A stretch of 64,000 bases of DNA from Coniella vitis. Lineage: Eukaryota; Ascomycota; Sordariomycetes; Diaporthales; Schizoparmaceae. Both the position numbers and the translations under genes were made by a program. This document shows, in pieces, positions 1 to 10,593 of the stretch (within the stretch, counting starts at the first letter, position 1; each line of letters starts with the position of its first letter). The stretch is taken from NCBI GenBank assembly GCA_011317545.1, contig WUJK01000004.1:2790001-2854000 (forward strand), given 5' to 3'. Under the pieces are notes generated by a model that ran no database searches, had not been told where the DNA came from, and saw only the letters and a program-made list of their open reading frames with translations.

Positions 1-1203
1 ACAATGTGAAGCCTTGAGCCCTGCCCACACATGCAATCCCAGCATTAATATACCATTCTGGTTTACAAAGAGGTGGGGCGTTTTGGTTTTCATTAATCAA
101 GATACCCCGGCTTCGACGTAAGCTCGCAGTATTTGATTTCACTGGAGTTCATCTCCAAAAGGAGCGGATAAGGGGTCGAACAGAAAAAAAGAGTATTCGA
201 TGGTGGACTGTCTAGTGAAAACACAGAAAAAGAGGCAAAGATGCAAGAGATGGCGGTCGCAAAAGATTTACCCAGTGAAGAAAGCCATGTCCAAATGACT
301 GCATGAATACAAGGCGAGAAGCTCTCATCTTTCGCCTCTTTTGCAGAAAAAGAATATATCTTTGTTGCGTACGACTTGTTAGCATTTGCGTATGACTTTT
401 TCCTGGCGCCTGTGTGATATCTGAGATTTGCAGAGAAAGATCGATGAATCTCTATGATATTTATAGTATCATCTGCGTTTACTATCGCGTACTATAGAGA
501 ATGGATACAAGATGTTACAAAATTGTTACATCTACTCCGAGACTTGGCTCTATCAGCTATTTCCACTTATCATCTATACTAACACACCATATGCAAAATA
601 ACACTGCTTGTTGATGATCTAGCGATGTTTGTCTGGCCGGTGGATTTCTGTATGCTGGTAAAGGAAGGGAAACGAGTGTCAACTCCAAAAGAAGACCAGC
701 ACCACGCTTCTCCTTGTCGCCCCTACCGTCGAGGACTTGACGTTTCGTTAAATTCAATTCAAATAATACATATTGATCTTTATACAACGGTAGTTAGTCG
801 AACCAATATCGATAAATGCACCCTAGACCTGATTGTCCCTTGCCCTTGTCGCCCTTGGTATTGTCTTCAATAACCATTTAACTCCAGCTCACTTGACAAG
901 ATAGCGCGATATTCAATTAATTTCAGTTGTGGAAACAGTATGATTCACCTCTTGAATCTAGAAGGCAAGCCAAGTTTATGCTTCTCTCCGCGTCTCTATG
1001 GCCCGTGTATCAAGTAGCTCAAACTGTCCAAATGCAAACATAACCTTCTAAGATAAGGTTTCCACTCCTCTTCAAGTATTCAACGCCATGAATTGCCAAA
1101 AAGGCTAAATACCACCCAAGTCTTCTTTTCTCCAGATTTCACAACCGCCTTTACTCCCAACAGCAAATGACACAGAGAATAACACAGAAACCAAACACCG
1201 CTT
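1..1203. other. Left-edge intergenic region
   Basis: I see no coding region here. The open frames are short, lack family motifs and show no credible splice pattern. The part next to 1204 probably holds the 3' untranslated region of the Naa50-like gene on the minus strand. Confidence 0.5.
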
Positions 1204-2424
1204 CTACCCAAACGCCGCGCTTGGATACGCTCTGTCCTTCTTTTTGCGGCCCATGGAGCTGCTACTTCGCGAGCGGGACTCAGACGGCGGTGCTTGAAGC
1301 AGATCACTGCGCGAGCTATTCTTGGACGAAGGTGGCGGAATCATCATATCATCCGGGAGGTCGTTCCATTCGGTTTCGGGCCGCTTGTTTTGGAAGGAGA
1401 GCGAGGAGGCAAGTGGTGGTAGAGGGGGGCACGCTGAGGCTGTTGGCGGCGGTGGAGGAGGACGAGCTGTGGTACCAGCAGTAACAGCCGGCGGCGCAAC
1501 AAACCCAGGGAGGTTCACAGCAGCAGCCGTAACACTCGCCGGAACACCATCATTATTTAAGCGCTGACTGCCACTCCCATTCACGCCGTTTTGTCCGTCA
1601 GCTGCCACTCCTGCACCCACATTCGTCTTGACGATCCACGCGCTATCCGGCTGCAGTTTCCAGTAGTACTTTTCCAGAATCCCATCCCGCTCGAACCTGC
1701 GGCGCTCGTACCAGCCCAGTCCTTCTTCGTTGCCCGTCCACACGTGCGCATATACCCACTGTACCGAGAGTGTGCTCCCCGGCGCAGCTGCCGCCGCACG
1801 CACAGCGTCAAAGATCCCGTCGAGGGCAGCGCTCACAAGACCCAGGCCACGGTATGGCGCGAGCAGCGTAAGGCTCTGAATGTAGAGCGCATGGCCATCT
1901 TGGACACCGACGCGTTGTGGTGCAATGCTTGTCTTATTGGGGAGAGCCCCAGGCTTGGGCACGAGGGCGGGGTTGTAGCGATGGGTGGCAGGATCGAAAG
2001 GACTGGGCTCGAGGCGGCAGATGAGACCGCCGATGACTTTGGCTGGAGAATCGTCGCGGTCGTCGTCGTTCCAAAGGATTGCGCGGCTGAAGAGCCCCGA
2101 GACAGCAGGGTCGAGCAGCCCTTGGTAGAAGGCGTCGGCGTAGTTGACTGGGAGGAGGAGGGTGTTGATGCGGCGAAGGGCAGGGATGTGCGCTGCTGTG
2201 ACGGGAACGATGGAGGCGTTTGGGTGAGGTTTAGGTATCTCTGGCGGGGCGAATTGTGGTATTTTCGGTCTCAAGATTTGTTGTTGTTGTTGTGGTGGTG
2301 GCAGTGGCGGCGCTGCTGGAGGAGGAGGAGGGGCAGAGGTTTGTGATGGAGGCGCGGCGTATTTTGGCGGCTGCTGCTTCTGGAAGAAGGAAAGAATAGA
2401 CGGCTGCGTGCCCGTTTGAGACAT
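1204..2424 (-). CDS. naa50: N-alpha-acetyltransferase 50-like GNAT protein with long N- and C-terminal extensions
   Basis: Predicted 406-residue, single-exon protein. Residues about 70-260 form a GNAT domain resembling Naa50, the NAT that acetylates N-terminal Met of nascent chains: LPVNYADAFYQ at 91-101, the APYRGLGLV segment at 189-197 in the acetyl-CoA loop, and WYERRRFERDGI near 238-249. The loop reads R-x-x-G-x-V where the family has R-x-x-G-x-G/A. The N-terminal 65 residues are Pro/Gln-rich and begin with a PIP-box-like QPSILSFF (7-14) next to a TGTQ motif. The C-terminal 140 residues are low-complexity with a basic GRKKKDR near the end. Long extensions are known for filamentous-fungal Naa50 and are absent from animal and yeast forms. 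I chose ATG 2424 because the open frame further upstream (to 2661) looks like untranslated leader. Confident on family; activity is uncertain because of the altered loop. Confidence 0.82.
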   Translation of the reverse strand: MSQTGTQPSILSFFQKQQPPKYAAPPSQTSAPPPPPAAPPLPPPQQQQQILRPKIPQFAPPEIPKPHPNASIVPVTAAHIPALRRINTLLLPVNYADAFYQGLLDPAVSGLFSRAILWNDDDRDDSPAKVIGGLICRLEPSPFDPATHRYNPALVPKPGALPNKTSIAPQRVGVQDGHALYIQSLTLLAPYRGLGLVSAALDGIFDAVRAAAAAPGSTLSVQWVYAHVWTGNEEGLGWYERRRFERDGILEKYYWKLQPDSAWIVKTNVGAGVAADGQNGVNGSGSQRLNNDGVPASVTAAAVNLPGFVAPPAVTAGTTARPPPPPPTASACPPLPPLASSLSFQNKRPETEWNDLPDDMMIPPPSSKNSSRSDLLQAPPSESRSRSSSSMGRKKKDRAYPSAAFG

Positions 2425-3569
2425 GTTGGTCGGCGACGGAGGCGTGGAGCGAGTGTCAAGATGGGTGGGCAGCGGAGTGTGGATAGACAAGGAAGAAGTA
2501 AAGGCGGTGAGCAGGTTCGTGGTTGGGTCATATATTGTTAGCGGCCATGATCTTGAGTCGAGTTTACAAAGTAGTTGCGTTTGGAGAGTTGCAGTCATAG
2601 TCATCTTGCCACGACGTTCGCGCCTGGAATGGGAAATTCTATGGGCTGCAGGGTCGCGCAAGCCGGACAGTGCTGATCAGTGGCCAGGGGGGATGCGCAA
2701 GGGGGATGCGCAAGGGCCTGGGCAAGGGATTACAGGGGGGATGCGCAAGCATTTACTATGTAGCAGGCCCAGGCACATCCTGATGCTGGTAGTTAGGCTT
2801 TGTACACAGTAGTTGCACCAAAGAAGTCAACCACGGACTATGGAAAAGAGTTCCAGGAACGGCGCCTGCGCTCGTATGTGTCTGTGCTACTGCCAATCAT
2901 TGCCCGTATTCCTGGATATGTAGCTGTTTTATGGCAAAGCAGCCAATTGCTTAGCTAACCAGGCATGCGCAACAGGTATATACATAGCTTGGTGTAAGTA
3001 CTCATAGTACACATGATACCTACGGGTATTGAGCCGGTGACGTACTATGTATTTTGGATTGGGTGCCTGCGTGATTGGACAAGCGCATGCGTCCACTGAA
3101 TGCTGGGCTCGGTTGTAGAACTTTGTACTAGACTGCTGTTAGCCGTGTCCCCAAAACTCCACTGCACCAAGCTCTGGCGAAAACTGACCGGCACACAAAC
3201 GACCTCCAGCTCTCAACAGCACTGAGTTTCTAGCACCAGCACCAGCACCAGCACCAGCACCAGCACCAGCACCAACACCAGCACGATCCCGTTTGCGCTG
3301 CACTGCGCTGCGCTGCAGGGTCCCCGTTTCCAAAAAGCCATCACCACCAAGCCGCCACAAACTCACTACTGCTAAACTGTCAGCCCTTGCGCGATTCCCG
3401 ACTTCGAACTTTTTTTGGGGGGGTTTTTTAAATTCCCCATTTTCTTCCTCCCCCCTCGCCGTCTTAGAAACTAATAATTACAAACGAGAAGCCACTGCAT
3501 CTCTGCATTCCCTAAACATAGAGCCTGCAACTACGACGCCACGGGCACACCACCACTGCTGCTGCAATC
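2425..3569. other. Divergent intergenic region
   Basis: This stretch lies between two divergently transcribed genes and has no credible gene. It contains two TACTATGTA words (about 2754 and 3043), a hexanucleotide repeat and, before 3570, pyrimidine-rich DNA typical of fungal promoters. Confidence 0.5.
3232..3284. repeat. AGCACC hexanucleotide repeat
   Basis: About seven perfect AGCACC units followed by one AACACC variant and a partial unit, in the upstream region of the Sgf11-like gene. Seen directly in the sequence. Confidence 0.9.
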
Positions 3570-4875
3570 ATGGATGTTGCACCCGTAGATGCCCTGACGG
3601 GCAGGGCTGAGATCATCGTGGCTCCAGATGACAGCACCATTTTGGACCGCCTTGTACGTCTCGTCTTTTGCACTCTACCCTCGCCTGCCTTGGGAGAAGG
3701 AAAAGGCTTGGATATGCAATGGGTGAAAAAGCGTGGCAACACGCTCTGTCACTAACGTCAAATCGCACCAGTCACATTCTGTCCTCGACGACATATTCTA
3801 CAATGTCATCTTTGACCTCTGCCTCGAAGTGCACCGCTCCGAAAAGATGGCCCGCGCAAACACAGCCGCCATCAAAGTTGAGAAGCTCGCCACCGACGCC
3901 GCCGATGCCTCCGACGCCGACCCCCGCCCCGACGTGCGCACCGAGACCGACGCCGCGATCTACGAAGACGGCAAGGTCTACCTCAAGGCCAACCCGTTGC
4001 AGACGACAAAGGACATCCTCTGCCCCCGCTGCCACCTCCCTCGCCTGCTGCACCCCACCGATGGCCGCGGCGCCCAAAAACCCGATCCGGGCGTCATCTA
4101 CTGCAAGAAGCACCCTTACATTGACAAGCCCGGCTACGACATCTATGGCCAAACGTGGGTCGCGCCCGGCCCTGGCCGCGGCAAAAAGAAGAAGGACATG
4201 GAGAAGAAGCTCGATGCTAGTGTCGATGGTACTGTGACGCCCACGCCCGACGGTCAGCGCCCGCCAAACGTCTTGTCGTTTCCCTCGGCCACGTGTAGCA
4301 AGTGCAAGCGGTGCATACTCGTTACGCGTCTCAACAACCACATGGGCGCGTGTATCGGCAACAGTGGCAGGAATGCTAGTCGCGTAGCGTCCCAAAAGAT
4401 TACAAATGGCGGCAACGGCAGTGTAAACAATGATGCCACGCCTCCCTCGAGCCAAAAAGGCACGCCCGTGAACGGGTCGCGAGCAGGCAGTCCTCGCAAA
4501 AGGGACGGGGATGAGTTTGACGAGGACCAAGAATCGGATCCTTCGAACCCGAAGAAGAAGCTCAAGAAAATCAAGGGGCCGACCACAAAAATCCTGCTCA
4601 AGAACAAGCCCAAAAAGGACAAGGAAAAGGTCAAGGGCAATTCCTTTCTCAGTGTTGAGTCCAAGGTGGATGACGACGATGAGGATGAGGATAAGAAGTC
4701 GACCGTTCAGGTTGCGCCAAAGAAGCCCCTGGCAAAACAATCCTCGCCTGCCAAGAAACTCAAGTTAGGCACGGGCAAACCCTCTCTTGGGTCTCCCAAG
4801 CCAAAGAACGGTAATCACGCAGAAGGTGGTTACGAGTCTTCAGACACACTTTCAGAGCCTCCACACGCGCCATGA
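3570..4875 (+). CDS. sgf11: SAGA complex Sgf11-like zinc-finger protein
   Basis: Two exons, 3570-3653 and 3772-4875, give 395 residues. The intron is phase 0 with donor GTACGT and a CTAAC branch point. The spliced N-terminus (about 22-53, ILDRL then SHSVLDDIFY and LCLEVHRSEK) matches the amphipathic helix by which Sgf11 joins the SAGA deubiquitinase module. A zinc cluster C203-x2-C206-x11-H218-x3-C222 fits the Sgf11 finger that docks on the nucleosome. An additional C112-x2-C115 ... C139-x2-H142 group lies between helix and finger. The C-terminal 170 residues are Lys/Ser/Pro-rich and disordered, with acidic patches. The likely role is a nuclear chromatin cofactor for H2B deubiquitination. The protein is much longer than yeast Sgf11 (99 residues). 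An Sgf73-like or merged role cannot be excluded. Confidence 0.7.
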
Positions 4876-5976
4876 GGCATTGCCCAGCTAGAGATGGTCC
4901 GCTCACATGGTTGGTACCTCTTTGCGAACTACCAAAAGTTTTGCGTTTTTGCATCGGCGACATTAACTGAGATTCCGTCTGAAGGGGTCATGTAATCACA
5001 TGAAGATGGTCATCTCATGACTGCCACCAAAACTGCCGTTGTACGTCCATAGGTTGAAAGACTGGAAGAGCGGCCGATAAGGCACGCCAACTGCGGGAGT
5101 GGCTCTTTTGGCTCGACTGCTACATTGGTTTCTTTTTGTTTCTCGTTTCTGAGTTTCACTGCTATTCCGCATTGACGGCGTTGGGTGAATGAATGGTCGG
5201 TTGAGTGTTTGATCTTGGTCATTTCCCCAAGATACTCCCATTTTTCACTTGAAAGAAAGCATGCATGGGATGGAAGGTCGGGCGGCGTTCCGGAAATGAC
5301 CTTTTCTATTCGCACCCAAATTTGGGGGTTGTGCAGTATAGTACCAGTCGGAGGTGTCGTTGGATGCGCAGCATGACATTTAACTTGGACCAAAAAATGT
5401 TATATAGCCTTGGACATGACAAATGGACCAAGAATGCGACATGCAATTGCTCAAGAGCACAGCTTTGCATGACCACAATAACTGGTCAGTAAGTTTTTTT
5501 TTTTTAAAAAAAAAAATCCTACAGGAATGATCTCGGGTACCAGTTGTGAGCTTGTACAACTATATCGCCCATGTATATATATTACCAGAATCAGAATTTC
5601 CAACAGACCAGCAGCATGCAGCCATTTGCGAAACTCTGCCCACGGCTTCAAGAACGTGGAAGTGCGCCTTCGCCACAAATGCATTTCCATGAGCAGATTG
5701 TCTCGAAGCCTTCAATGACAAGTCAATGTCGGAAAGGGCAGTGGGCGAGTAGCACTCAAGGCCATTCCCATCCATCCATATCTCCTGAAGCCAGAAGCCA
5801 CGTGCCCCATGTTCGATCCAGAACGCAAACCATTTGCTTTAGTAGAATAAGCGGTTTTTAACCTGGCTGGAGTATCTCATAGCCATAATGGTACCTCCAG
5901 CTTCCCCTTTTGCGAAGCAATGTCATTGGTCTTTCTCGCGTATTCTCTTTCGCTTCCCCATCTCGCTTTCCCCCCT
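4876..5976. other. Convergent intergenic region
   Basis: 3' flanks of the Sgf11-like gene and the cyclophilin gene. No gene seen; the region contains the T/A inverted repeat at 5493-5516. Confidence 0.5.
5493..5516. repeat. Poly-T/poly-A inverted repeat
   Basis: A run of T followed directly by a run of A of about equal length, able to form a perfect AT hairpin. It sits in the convergent intergenic region and could assist 3'-end formation of either gene, which is inference. Confidence 0.7.
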
Positions 5977-6588
5977 TCACACCTCCTCCGCATCATCCAG
6001 CACCCTCGCCCTTATGATCTTGACCTCCTCTACCGGTCTATCCTCCGCTCCAACCTTCACAAGCCCCAACCTCCTTACAACCCCCATGCCGCTCTTCACA
6101 CGTCCAAAAACAGTGTGTTTGCCATCCAACCACGGCGTCGGCGCCAGCGTAATAAAGAACTGTGACCCATTCGTGTTTGGGCCGGAATTTGCCATGGAAA
6201 GAATGCCAGCGCCTGTATGCTTGAGCTCCGGGGTATTCGTGCCTGGCAAAGTGGGAATCTCATCGGCGAACTTGTCCCCGTAGATAGAGGTGCCGCCGCG
6301 GCCTGTGCCCGTGGGGTCGCCGCCTTGAATCATGAAATCGGAGATGATGCGGTGGAAGATGGTGTTGTTGTAGTAGCCGCGGGAGGCTAAGCTGGAAAAA
6401 TTGGTGCAGGTACGCGGGGCATGGTTTGTGTAGAGCTCGATTGTTATGGTGCCCTGCGCGGAAAAGGAAGATGTTAGTTTTTGGTGGTATTTCTTTTTGG
6501 GAGGCGGCTTCGATAGGAAGGAGAAAAAAAAGGGGGGCGCGGATGATTGGCTTGCCATTGATGTATCTAGGGCTACTTCTTTGGCCAT
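5977..6588 (-). CDS. cyp1: Cyclophilin, PPIL1/Cyp1 type peptidyl-prolyl isomerase
   Basis: Two exons on the minus strand, 6556-6588 and 5977-6453, encode 169 residues. Family landmarks are FHRIISDFMIQGGDPTG, GILSMANSGPNTNGSQFFIT and WLDGKHTVFGRV; the catalytic Arg and the Gln, Phe, Trp and His of the active site are present. PPIL1-type cyclophilins are single-domain isomerases of the spliceosome. The joined N-terminus LDTSM-GTITIELY aligns with the family, which fixes the splice sites. The intron (6454-6555) starts with GC rather than GT (GCAAGC) and ends CAG, with an AACTAAC branch site. It is 102 nt, a multiple of three, and open, so a retained form would add 34 residues. A short insertion (PTLPGTN) lies before PELKHTG. 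Confidence 0.9.
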   Translation of the reverse strand: MAKEVALDTSMASQSSAPPFFFSFLSKPPPKKKYHQKLTSSFSAQGTITIELYTNHAPRTCTNFSSLASRGYYNNTIFHRIISDFMIQGGDPTGTGRGGTSIYGDKFADEIPTLPGTNTPELKHTGAGILSMANSGPNTNGSQFFITLAPTPWLDGKHTVFGRVKSGMGVVRRLGLVKVGAEDRPVEEVKIIRARVLDDAEEV

Positions 6589-7348
6589 CTTGTTTGTTGT
6601 TCTCGTCCCGGGAGAACGTGTTTTGTGGATTGTATTAGTGTTTTAAGGCTGGCTGCTGTTGGTAGGGAAGTTCACATGCATCTGAGCTGTTGACATGCTA
6701 GAAAATCAGGGGACAAGGCTGAGAATTAGCGGCTGTGTGGGGCCCCTGGCGCGATGACGTTAGACGTTACAGCGGCTCCAGCCCGCTAGCAGCGCGGTAT
6801 CATCTGAGCTAGTGAGCGAGGCTGTACATAGTACAGTACAGGTGCTCATTTGAATCAATTTGTGGTCTCAGCCAAAGATTTGCATCTGCACAACCTGCCG
6901 AATACAACACCAATCCACCAGCCACCTTCTCTCTCTTCCTGTTTGGCAGACAACCTTTATCTAGAGGCTTTTGGGTGCTCCAGATCCCACCAGCCGCGAA
7001 GTTGACGGTGGCGCTATAAGAATACGATGCCGTTTTGGACACTTGTCGTTTGAGCCCAGGAAGCGAGGTGTCACGCAGTCGGAATTGTACTTGTCACAAA
7101 TAAGGCTGGTAAGGCCCAATATCCGAATAATAGATTGCCCTTTGAGCCTCAGCCAATCTCTAACAATCCGTGCAGTCTCTCGGTTATACAGTCGGTTGCT
7201 CCTACACGCTCGGGTCTGGCGGTCAACAGTGAACTGAACACGCATTTTTTTCTACTGCACCACTTGGGCACAAGAAGCTGCGATTATAACCACGGCGAGT
7301 GGCAGCCTCAGCAACTACTAGAGGACAACCAACACTGCCACTATCAAT
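6589..7348. promoter_or_regulatory. Divergent promoter region, cyclophilin / signal peptide peptidase
   Basis: 760 bp between two divergent starts, with no gene seen. A TACATAGTA word lies at about 6825. CT-rich stretches precede both starts, as is usual for constitutive fungal promoters; no specific factor site is assigned. Confidence 0.5.
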
Positions 7349-9163
7349 ATGGCAGACGCCGTTCCCTCCCCCCTCCCCAACGAGCATGCCGTCACCTCGT
7401 CACTCAACACCTGGCAGCTCCTGCAGTCCATGGATTTCATGGCCATCGAGGTGCAGATGCTCCTCTCCGCCATCCTAATCATCTACGTCGGCGCCCACGC
7501 TTCCATACGCCGTCCTCCGTCTGCCGCCCCGCCACTCAAAAACAAGCGCAAATCTGACGGCGACAATGACAAGGAGAAGTTTGCCCAGGGCTTCGAGGCC
7601 ACTGACGCCGTGTTGTTTCCGCTGTTGGCAGGTACCGTCTTGATTGGCCTGTACTACCTCATCAAGTGGCTCCAGGACCCGGCCATTCTCAACAAGATCA
7701 TCCGGTGGTACATGTCGATTACGGGAGTCGTTAGCACTGGCTGCTTCATTGGCAACACCATCTATACGTTGCTCAGCTTCGTCTTTCCAGAGGCATGGGT
7801 TGACCGCAAGGGAAGACTATTCAAAATTCATGCCCGCGGCCGCACCCAGAAGCTCGTCAGGGCCACCGACGAACAAACAGTGCACAACCTTGGCACCAGC
7901 AGTGAGACTGGTAGCCAGCCCAGCAACACAACAGACGTCGAATCCAACAAAAAGTACACGCCCTTTCCAGGTAGCTTAGCCTCCGAGCTCGCCGTCTCCC
8001 CACGCATAAGCGCGCTCCTTTTTCATCTACGCCATCTGCTCCTCGAAGACTGGACCGTCGAGTTTTCATTCCTCGGCTCCCGCAAGGAATCTGCCTCTTT
8101 CAACATCACGACCCTCTTGGGCCTCCTCGCGGGTCTCGCCGTGCAAGGCGCATACCTCTACACGAGCAACAACCAGCTCGCCAACGTCATTGGCCTTGCT
8201 GTTTGCTACACCGCTTGCCAGTACATGTCGGTGACTTCTTTCTCCATTGGCTCGCTCGTGCTTGTCGGCCTCTTCTTTTACGACATCATCATGGTGTTCT
8301 ACACGCCGTTCATGGTTGGTGTGGCGACGCAGCTCGATGTCCCTATCAAGCTTACCTACACAACAGCCAAGCGTTCTAGTATTCTTGGACTGGGTGATAT
8401 TGTCATTCCAGGAATCTTTATCTGCCTTGCGCTACGCTTTGACTTGTGGAAACACTACCAGCAGAAAATTACACGCCAACAGACGCAATTAGAGACGGTG
8501 CACAAGGAGGAGAAGCAGAATCAATCCATCACAAGCACCTCAGAGGTGTCGGCTGCTGACGCCTCCTCGGATACTCTTGTCAAAACCGTCAAAACAGCCT
8601 ATCGCGAAATCAAAGCCCCCTTTATCGACCCACGCGGTCAGTGGGGCACCGCTTTTTGGACGACGAGCTGGAGGGACGTCCCACGGCTGTCTGGCAGCAG
8701 AAACCCGTCGTCGAAGTCACTGCTCTCATCCGTAGCCGATTCTGCTTTCCCCAAAACATACTTCCACGCCACCATCTTGGGCTACCTCCTTGGCATGCTG
8801 ACGACCGTCTCGGTGCTGCTCGTCTTTCAGCGCGGCCAACCCGCACTGCTGTATTTGGTCCCTGGTGTTGTTGGCAGCGCGTACCTGACGGGTTGGTGGC
8901 GCGGTGAGCTGCACCACATGTGGACGTACACCGAGGATGGTAGTTTGGATGTGGAGGATGTGGTTGTTGAAGTTGATGGAGATGGGAACACCGTTGCCAA
9001 GAATCCCAAGGTCAAGGATGTGGCACAGCAGGAAAAGGAGAAGGAGCTGGATGAGAAGGAGAAGGAAGCAAAGGAAGGAGATGGCGAAGAAGAGGCCAGA
9101 CCATTGGAGGTTTTGCACTTTTCAATCAGTGTGCCTGGAGAAGTTTACTCCAAGGAAGAATAG
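7349..9163 (+). CDS. sppA: Signal peptide peptidase, intramembrane aspartyl protease
   Basis: Intronless frame of 604 residues. The presenilin/SPP signature is complete: FFYDIIMV with catalytic Asp312, LGLGD with catalytic Asp350, and the PAL motif at 498-500. Multiple hydrophobic segments surround them. The enzyme cleaves signal-peptide remnants and some tail-anchored proteins in the ER membrane. Compared with typical SPP (about 370-400 residues), this form has hydrophilic insertions between early membrane segments (around 175-210) and between the two C-terminal ones (about 375-465). Its C-terminal tail after residue 525 is acidic and Lys/Glu-rich, in place of the KKxx ER-retrieval signal of animal SPP. 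In Aspergillus, SppA takes part in the hypoxia/sterol (SREBP) response; that link is family knowledge and is not shown here. Confidence 0.93.
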   Translation: MADAVPSPLPNEHAVTSSLNTWQLLQSMDFMAIEVQMLLSAILIIYVGAHASIRRPPSAAPPLKNKRKSDGDNDKEKFAQGFEATDAVLFPLLAGTVLIGLYYLIKWLQDPAILNKIIRWYMSITGVVSTGCFIGNTIYTLLSFVFPEAWVDRKGRLFKIHARGRTQKLVRATDEQTVHNLGTSSETGSQPSNTTDVESNKKYTPFPGSLASELAVSPRISALLFHLRHLLLEDWTVEFSFLGSRKESASFNITTLLGLLAGLAVQGAYLYTSNNQLANVIGLAVCYTACQYMSVTSFSIGSLVLVGLFFYDIIMVFYTPFMVGVATQLDVPIKLTYTTAKRSSILGLGDIVIPGIFICLALRFDLWKHYQQKITRQQTQLETVHKEEKQNQSITSTSEVSAADASSDTLVKTVKTAYREIKAPFIDPRGQWGTAFWTTSWRDVPRLSGSRNPSSKSLLSSVADSAFPKTYFHATILGYLLGMLTTVSVLLVFQRGQPALLYLVPGVVGSAYLTGWWRGELHHMWTYTEDGSLDVEDVVVEVDGDGNTVAKNPKVKDVAQQEKEKELDEKEKEAKEGDGEEEARPLEVLHFSISVPGEVYSKEE

Positions 9164-10593
9164 TGGTCGCAGTGCTGTCAATAGTCAATATATCTGCAGG
9201 TGTACAATTGTTTGTAGCACATAAATAGCACGCTCAGGTGTTATTGCAAGACTATAAAATAAAAACAGTCTTCTTCAGTCAATGCTACTTTCCAACCCAT
9301 TGCGGTTCTTGGAGAATCATCTTTTCGCATTGGCCTATCGTGACACCCTACAAGTTGTGCAATATCAAAGTCAATTGTTGAAGCAACTCAACGGCTCCAG
9401 CACCGAAACCATCCTTGTTCCTTCATCCCCTTATTCGTTCATCCTCCCCCTCCGCCGCTGCCCTGAAGCGAGCTTCTCCGGAGGGTCGTCCTCGCCTAGC
9501 CCCATTCCCCCCCGGTCTCGGGATGTATGTTGCGATTTCGAGCGTTCTGCAAAAGGGCCTTCCTTGAAAAGAAAACACCGATGCAAGAACTACAAAAGGG
9601 CATACGTACTCATATGCCTAGATAGTATATAACATCTTAACAATATATAAGTAGCATACTATATAGTACCAGGTATTATACTGTACATTTTTTTCTCCCC
9701 CCATCTTACTATACAAATACCTCGGTATAACATGATCTACCCCGGGGAGACTTTGCGGGACTCCTCCGCAAAAGCTTATTAGCCTCTCCACCCTCTCTCC
9801 CTCTTCCCCCCCCCCCCCGGCGGGCCCAAAAAAAAAGAGAAGGAAAAAAAAGGGAAACCAGGATAGGGAAGCGAAGGCTTCCGCACTTTCGTTCCGCAAA
9901 CACACACAAAGTAATTGATTATTTAGAGGGTTGGGTTTTGCTTTGCAACGACGGCGAGGGACAAAAATGAAAAGAGATAGGAAGTAGAGGTGCATGCAAA
10001 AACCATGTTCGGAGAAACTCGCTCTCATCTCTCTTTTTTGACGGTTTGGGTTTTTTTATTTTTACTTTATTTATAAAGGATAGGGTAATATTACGTAAAG
10101 AATAGAATACGAAGGAAAAGAAAGAAGGAAAAGAAGAAGAGAAAAAAAAGGAAGGGAAAATAAGGAACAGGCTTACCAGGGTCTACGGTACGTTCTATGC
10201 GGAATGAGGCAAAAGTGGATTTCTCGAGGACTTCTCACCACTGGCGTTGCTGACGTTGCTGAGGAGATGGCTTAATTTTTCAATGAAAATGTTGTTATTG
10301 TTGTTTTTTTCCCTCAAAACGATTCAGGGAGTGAATGTATATAATAACAACACTACGAGCAGAATTCATGGTTTTTGCATTTGTTTGCCTTATGCTGATA
10401 TCGCATGTATCTTTGTATTTTTATATGCAAGCAAAAAAGCATGTACTGGGGGAATTAGGCCGTATATGTAAATCGTAAAGAATCGAAACGTTTACTTTTT
10501 ACTGTCCCTCCACCCCCCCTTCCTTTTGTACTCGTCATCTTCCTGATACTATAGTATACATACAGTCATCTCTTTTCGTCTTCTCGTTCTCAC
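9164..10593. other. Convergent intergenic region with homopolymer and purine tracts
   Basis: The 3' flanks of the signal peptide peptidase and LysM genes. It contains a C-run near 9795-9808, long A runs, and a nearly pure purine tract around 10105-10170. No supported gene; the small frames have no recognisable content. Confidence 0.5.
10105..10170. repeat. Purine (GA-rich) tract
   Basis: Almost uninterrupted A/G on the plus strand, downstream of both convergent genes. Low-complexity DNA, seen directly. Confidence 0.75.

Noticed and set aside
1591..2346. A 251-codon plus-strand frame over the Naa50-like gene
   Set aside because: Antisense shadow, rich in Trp and Arg without any family signal.
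3772..4740. A 322-codon minus-strand frame over the Sgf11-like gene
   Set aside because: Antisense to well-supported exon 2 with zinc motifs; its content (VGVG-, LLLLF-rich) is a shadow.
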